Part shown: piece by piece, positions 4,899-6,759 of the stretch
How the letters are laid out: each line of letters opens with the position of its first letter
Position numbering within the stretch: the stretch's first letter is position 1
Source of the DNA: Lachnospiraceae bacterium UBA2864
GTDB lineage: Bacteria; Bacillota; Clostridia; Lachnospirales; Lachnospiraceae
NCBI GenBank assembly: GCA_002350525.1
Contig: DEFA01000037.1
Location: 1-6,759, forward strand
Length of the DNA stretch: 6,759 nt
Reading direction: 5' to 3'
Made by a program: the position numbers and the translations under genes
The notes under the pieces: model-generated
The model's input: only the letters and a program-made list of their open reading frames with translations
What the model was told of the DNA's origin: nothing
Databases searched by the model: none

Positions 4899-6239
4899 TT
4901 ATAAAAACGGTACCATGTATACCGGGATATAACTAATACCATTTTCCCTCTTATAATCTTTCGTATGAACAACGTATTTTTCGCATATACGACTCCTGAA
5001 TTTATCACAAAACACATCCAACGACTTATGTCCTCTGTAATTTCCCGACTTCACCTCTATAGGACAAATCTTGTTTCCCACCGAAGTCAGAAAATCTATC
5101 TCATACAAATGATTTGATGAATCACTTTCCATCGTGTAATAGAACAGATTATTACCTTTGGCAACAAGCATCTGGGCAACGACATTTTCATAGACATAGC
5201 CCAAATTGGCTTCAAGTTTATCGGAAAGCAACTTATTATAAATTGTATTCTCGGTATAATTCTTATCCCTGAACGCAAGCGTCACAAACAAACCTACATC
5301 GGAAGTAAACAATTTATATCTGCCCGCGTCCTTCTCTAACGCCATACCGACTCCGGGATTATTTGCGTGATACGCTATATTGACCGTGTAAGAAGAAAGC
5401 ATATCCGGCAACAGATCACGTACCTGTCCAGAACGTGTGCCTTCTCTCGCGCTTGATAATACATACCTCGAAGCATTGCCGCTTAAGTTTGCGGGTATCG
5501 CATCATATATGTCCCCCGCCAGACCGGAAGGATCGATTTTTGTAAAATCTTCTTCGTAAAGATCTACTATGTCTCTTTTGATCTCATCTACCGCCTGCAG
5601 ATTATTCTGTTCTAAATATGTTTCTATGGCCTGAGGCATTCCTCCGATCAGCATATATAATCTAAATGTCCGCATGAGACTCCTGTGGATAGAATTCCCC
5701 GCAGGTCTCTTTTTCTCCATAAGCATTTTGATCGTCCCGGTAGAAACCTCATCACCGATTGCCCACAAAAATTCCTCAAAATCCATCGGATACATAGATA
5801 TTTTATGTTCTTCGCTTGGGATCAGAATATCCTTCGTATTCTTCCTGATTGATATAAGTGACCCTGTCTCAATGTATTTATATCTGCCATCGGCTACGAG
5901 ATACTTTATTGCCTGCCTTGCCTTGGGAAGCAACTGGACTTCATCAAAAATGATCACAGATTCTTTCTCAAATAATCTTGTTCCGGTCAATTGCTGCAAC
6001 TGTAAAAAGAAGAAATCCAGATCATAAGTATCATCAAATAAGTCCTTGATTGCCTTGCTGGTATGGGCAAAATCAATCATGATGTATGATTTAAACTCTT
6101 TTTTAGCAAATTCTTCCGCTATAGTCGATTTACCGACTCGTCTCGCTCCCTTAATCAGCAATGCGTACTTATCACTTCGCTTTTCCTTCCATTCAAGAAT
6201 CTCGCTATAGATTTTCCTTCTAAATACCGGTTTTTCCAT
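4899..6239 (-). CDS. AAA_14 / DUF4143 ATPase with PD-(D/E)xK-like C-terminus
   Basis: The 446-residue protein is a typical full-length member of the AAA_14 plus DUF4143 family. The P-loop is GARRVGKST (31-39) and the Walker B motif is VIIFDEVQ (95-102). GSLIS (126-130), after KYIE, fits the sensor region, and YPMDFEEFLWAIG (150-162) is the family's signature after the ATPase core. MLIGGMPQA (196-204) marks the winged-helix boundary. The C-terminal part has YVYENVVAQML (348-358), YEIDFL (379-384) and PIEVKSG (393-399), giving Glu351, Asp382, Glu395 and Lys397 as a PD-(D/E)xK nuclease-like set. The cellular role of this widespread family is not established; many copies are strain-variable and scattered singly in genomes. 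The start is ATG 6237-6239 with AAAGGA upstream. It is monocistronic, with a repeat-covered promoter before it and a terminator after it. Confidence 0.93.
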   Translation of the reverse strand: MEKPVFRRKIYSEILEWKEKRSDKYALLIKGARRVGKSTIAEEFAKKEFKSYIMIDFAHTSKAIKDLFDDTYDLDFFFLQLQQLTGTRLFEKESVIIFDEVQLLPKARQAIKYLVADGRYKYIETGSLISIRKNTKDILIPSEEHKISMYPMDFEEFLWAIGDEVSTGTIKMLMEKKRPAGNSIHRSLMRTFRLYMLIGGMPQAIETYLEQNNLQAVDEIKRDIVDLYEEDFTKIDPSGLAGDIYDAIPANLSGNASRYVLSSAREGTRSGQVRDLLPDMLSSYTVNIAYHANNPGVGMALEKDAGRYKLFTSDVGLFVTLAFRDKNYTENTIYNKLLSDKLEANLGYVYENVVAQMLVAKGNNLFYYTMESDSSNHLYEIDFLTSVGNKICPIEVKSGNYRGHKSLDVFCDKFRSRICEKYVVHTKDYKRENGISYIPVYMVPFL

Positions 6240-6263
6240 ACTTCAATCCGTCCTTTCAAACCG

Positions 6264-6292
6264 AGTATAACGCAAATCCCCATTCGTGTAAA
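6264..6292 (-). promoter_or_regulatory. Promoter of the DUF4143 ATPase
   Basis: On the minus strand TTTACA (6287-6292) and TATACT (6264-6269) are separated by exactly 17 bp (6270-6286). Each hexamer differs from consensus by one base. The expected start near 6257 leaves a very short leader of about 18 bases, containing the AAAGGA ribosome binding site (6251-6256). The spacer is the first copy of the 20-bp direct repeat, so any protein that reads the repeat would sit between the two promoter boxes. Confidence 0.78.
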
Positions 6293-6353
6293 TACGTTTT
6301 TAACGCAAATCCCCATTCGTTTATTTTGGATTTTTACTCAAATCCCCGTTCAG
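6268..6353. repeat. Three direct repeats with exact 33-bp period upstream of the ATPase
   Basis: Two identical 20-bp copies (minus strand ACGAATGGGGATTTGCGTTA) lie at 6268-6287 and 6301-6320. A third, matching 15 of 20 positions including the GGGGATTTG core, lies at 6334-6353. Core-to-core distances are exactly 33 and 33 bp, close to three helical turns, so all copies face nearly the same side of the DNA. The copy nearest the gene fills the promoter spacer. The 13-bp gaps between copies are unrelated to each other and A/T-rich. The array is best read as an operator array; the binding protein is not identifiable from the window. Confidence 0.9.
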
Positions 6354-6391
6354 TTGACTACTAAAGCATGTGTAAAAGCTGTCAGAGGTAT

Positions 6392-6759
6392 CTATCCAAA
6401 AAGTTTCTCTTGTCTTGCTATGATCTTATTTATGGTATCCGAGTAATCGCGTTTTTCCTCATAATCTCCGCGATCTGCTGAAAAGTGTTTATATACTGCG
6501 ATCATGTCAAGCTTCTGCTCTTCCTTCTCAAGATCCTTGTAGGGCGTATACTTAAACTCCCGGTCCGGATGATCCTTTTCATGCCATCTTTTTTGTCTTG
6601 CAATCCTCTTGTTATAGCAATCTTCACACAATGGTTCTACCCATCCTCCGGTAAGCACCGGTACATTCATACGACCGCATTCGATACAAAAATAACCGGA
6701 AATATGATCATATTTAGATTCCAGATCTGACACTTCTTTCGGTGCAGCATTCGAGTATA
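6392..6759 (-). CDS. Zinc-ribbon protein of unknown function, 5' end beyond window
   Basis: The frame ends at TAG 6392-6394 and is open to the right edge. An internal GTG at 6731-6733 would give 113 residues, but codons upstream (reading YSNAAPKEV) stay open and no convincing ribosome binding site precedes that GTG, so the true start is probably outside. Counting from the GTG, two Cys pairs, C16-x2-C19 (CIEC) and C36-x2-C39 (CEDC), form a treble-clef or zinc-ribbon knuckle set 16 residues apart. A highly charged, Lys/Glu-rich helical tail (about 42-113) follows. I do not recognise a named family; zinc binding is inferred from the cysteines. It may be a small nucleic-acid or protein-binding factor. 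No clear terminator follows it, so read-through into the repeat region is possible. Confidence 0.7.
   Translation of the reverse strand, partial: YSNAAPKEVSDLESKYDHISGYFCIECGRMNVPVLTGGWVEPLCEDCYNKRIARQKRWHEKDHPDREFKYTPYKDLEKEEQKLDMIAVYKHFSADRGDYEEKRDYSDTINKIIARQEKLFG

Noticed and set aside
6268..6353. CRISPR-like array
   Set aside because: There are only three copies, the gaps of 13 bp are too short for spacers, the repeats overlap a promoter, and no cas gene is nearby.
6354..6391. Possible terminator after the zinc-ribbon gene
   Set aside because: Only a 4-bp TGAC/GTCA pairing with a long loop is visible, and no T-tract follows.

Overview
The window looks like chromosomal DNA of a low-to-moderate GC Firmicute, most likely a Clostridia/Lachnospiraceae member. 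The clues are strong AGGAGG-type ribosome binding sites, A/T-rich intergenic regions with intrinsic terminators, a Firmicute-type lipoprotein signal, and an FMN-redox gene set. This assignment is inferred from style and protein families, not from a marker gene. Every supported gene lies on the minus strand, so transcription runs from high to low coordinates. I found no RNA gene, transposase or CRISPR array.

From right to left: (1) a zinc-ribbon protein of unknown function (6392 to the edge) whose reading frame is still open at the window end. (2) A spacer of about 150 bp holding three direct repeats with an exact 33-bp period; the gene-proximal copy fills the gap between the -35 and -10 boxes of the next gene. 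(3) A solitary AAA_14/DUF4143 ATPase (4899-6239) followed by an intrinsic terminator. (4) A small PspC-domain membrane protein (4630-4848) whose N-terminal part is overlapped by that terminator and looks displaced or truncated. It is followed by its own intrinsic terminator. (5) A spacer with a promoter lacking a good -35 box but carrying an 11-bp-phased direct repeat, which resembles an OmpR/PhoB-type response-regulator box. It drives (6) a 496-residue secreted lipoprotein with a predicted beta-helix (2893-4383), ended by a hairpin terminator.

(7) The left 2.8 kb is a redox operon. A near-perfect sigma-70 promoter is bracketed by two TGACA-N3-TGTCA palindromes. It is followed by a TetR-family regulator (true start at 2734), a 51-codon C-terminal relic of a deleted aldo/keto reductase gene, a flavin-reductase-like split-barrel protein, a flavodoxin, and an aldo/keto reductase cut off by the left edge. 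The simplest reading is an autoregulated, inducible operon in which TetR senses a reactive or oxidised small molecule and the FMN proteins and AKR reduce it. The inducer cannot be read from the sequence.

Most notable for follow-up are the 33-bp-phased repeat array upstream of the ATPase, the AKR relic, the terminator overlapping the PspC reading frame, and the two-operator TetR promoter.
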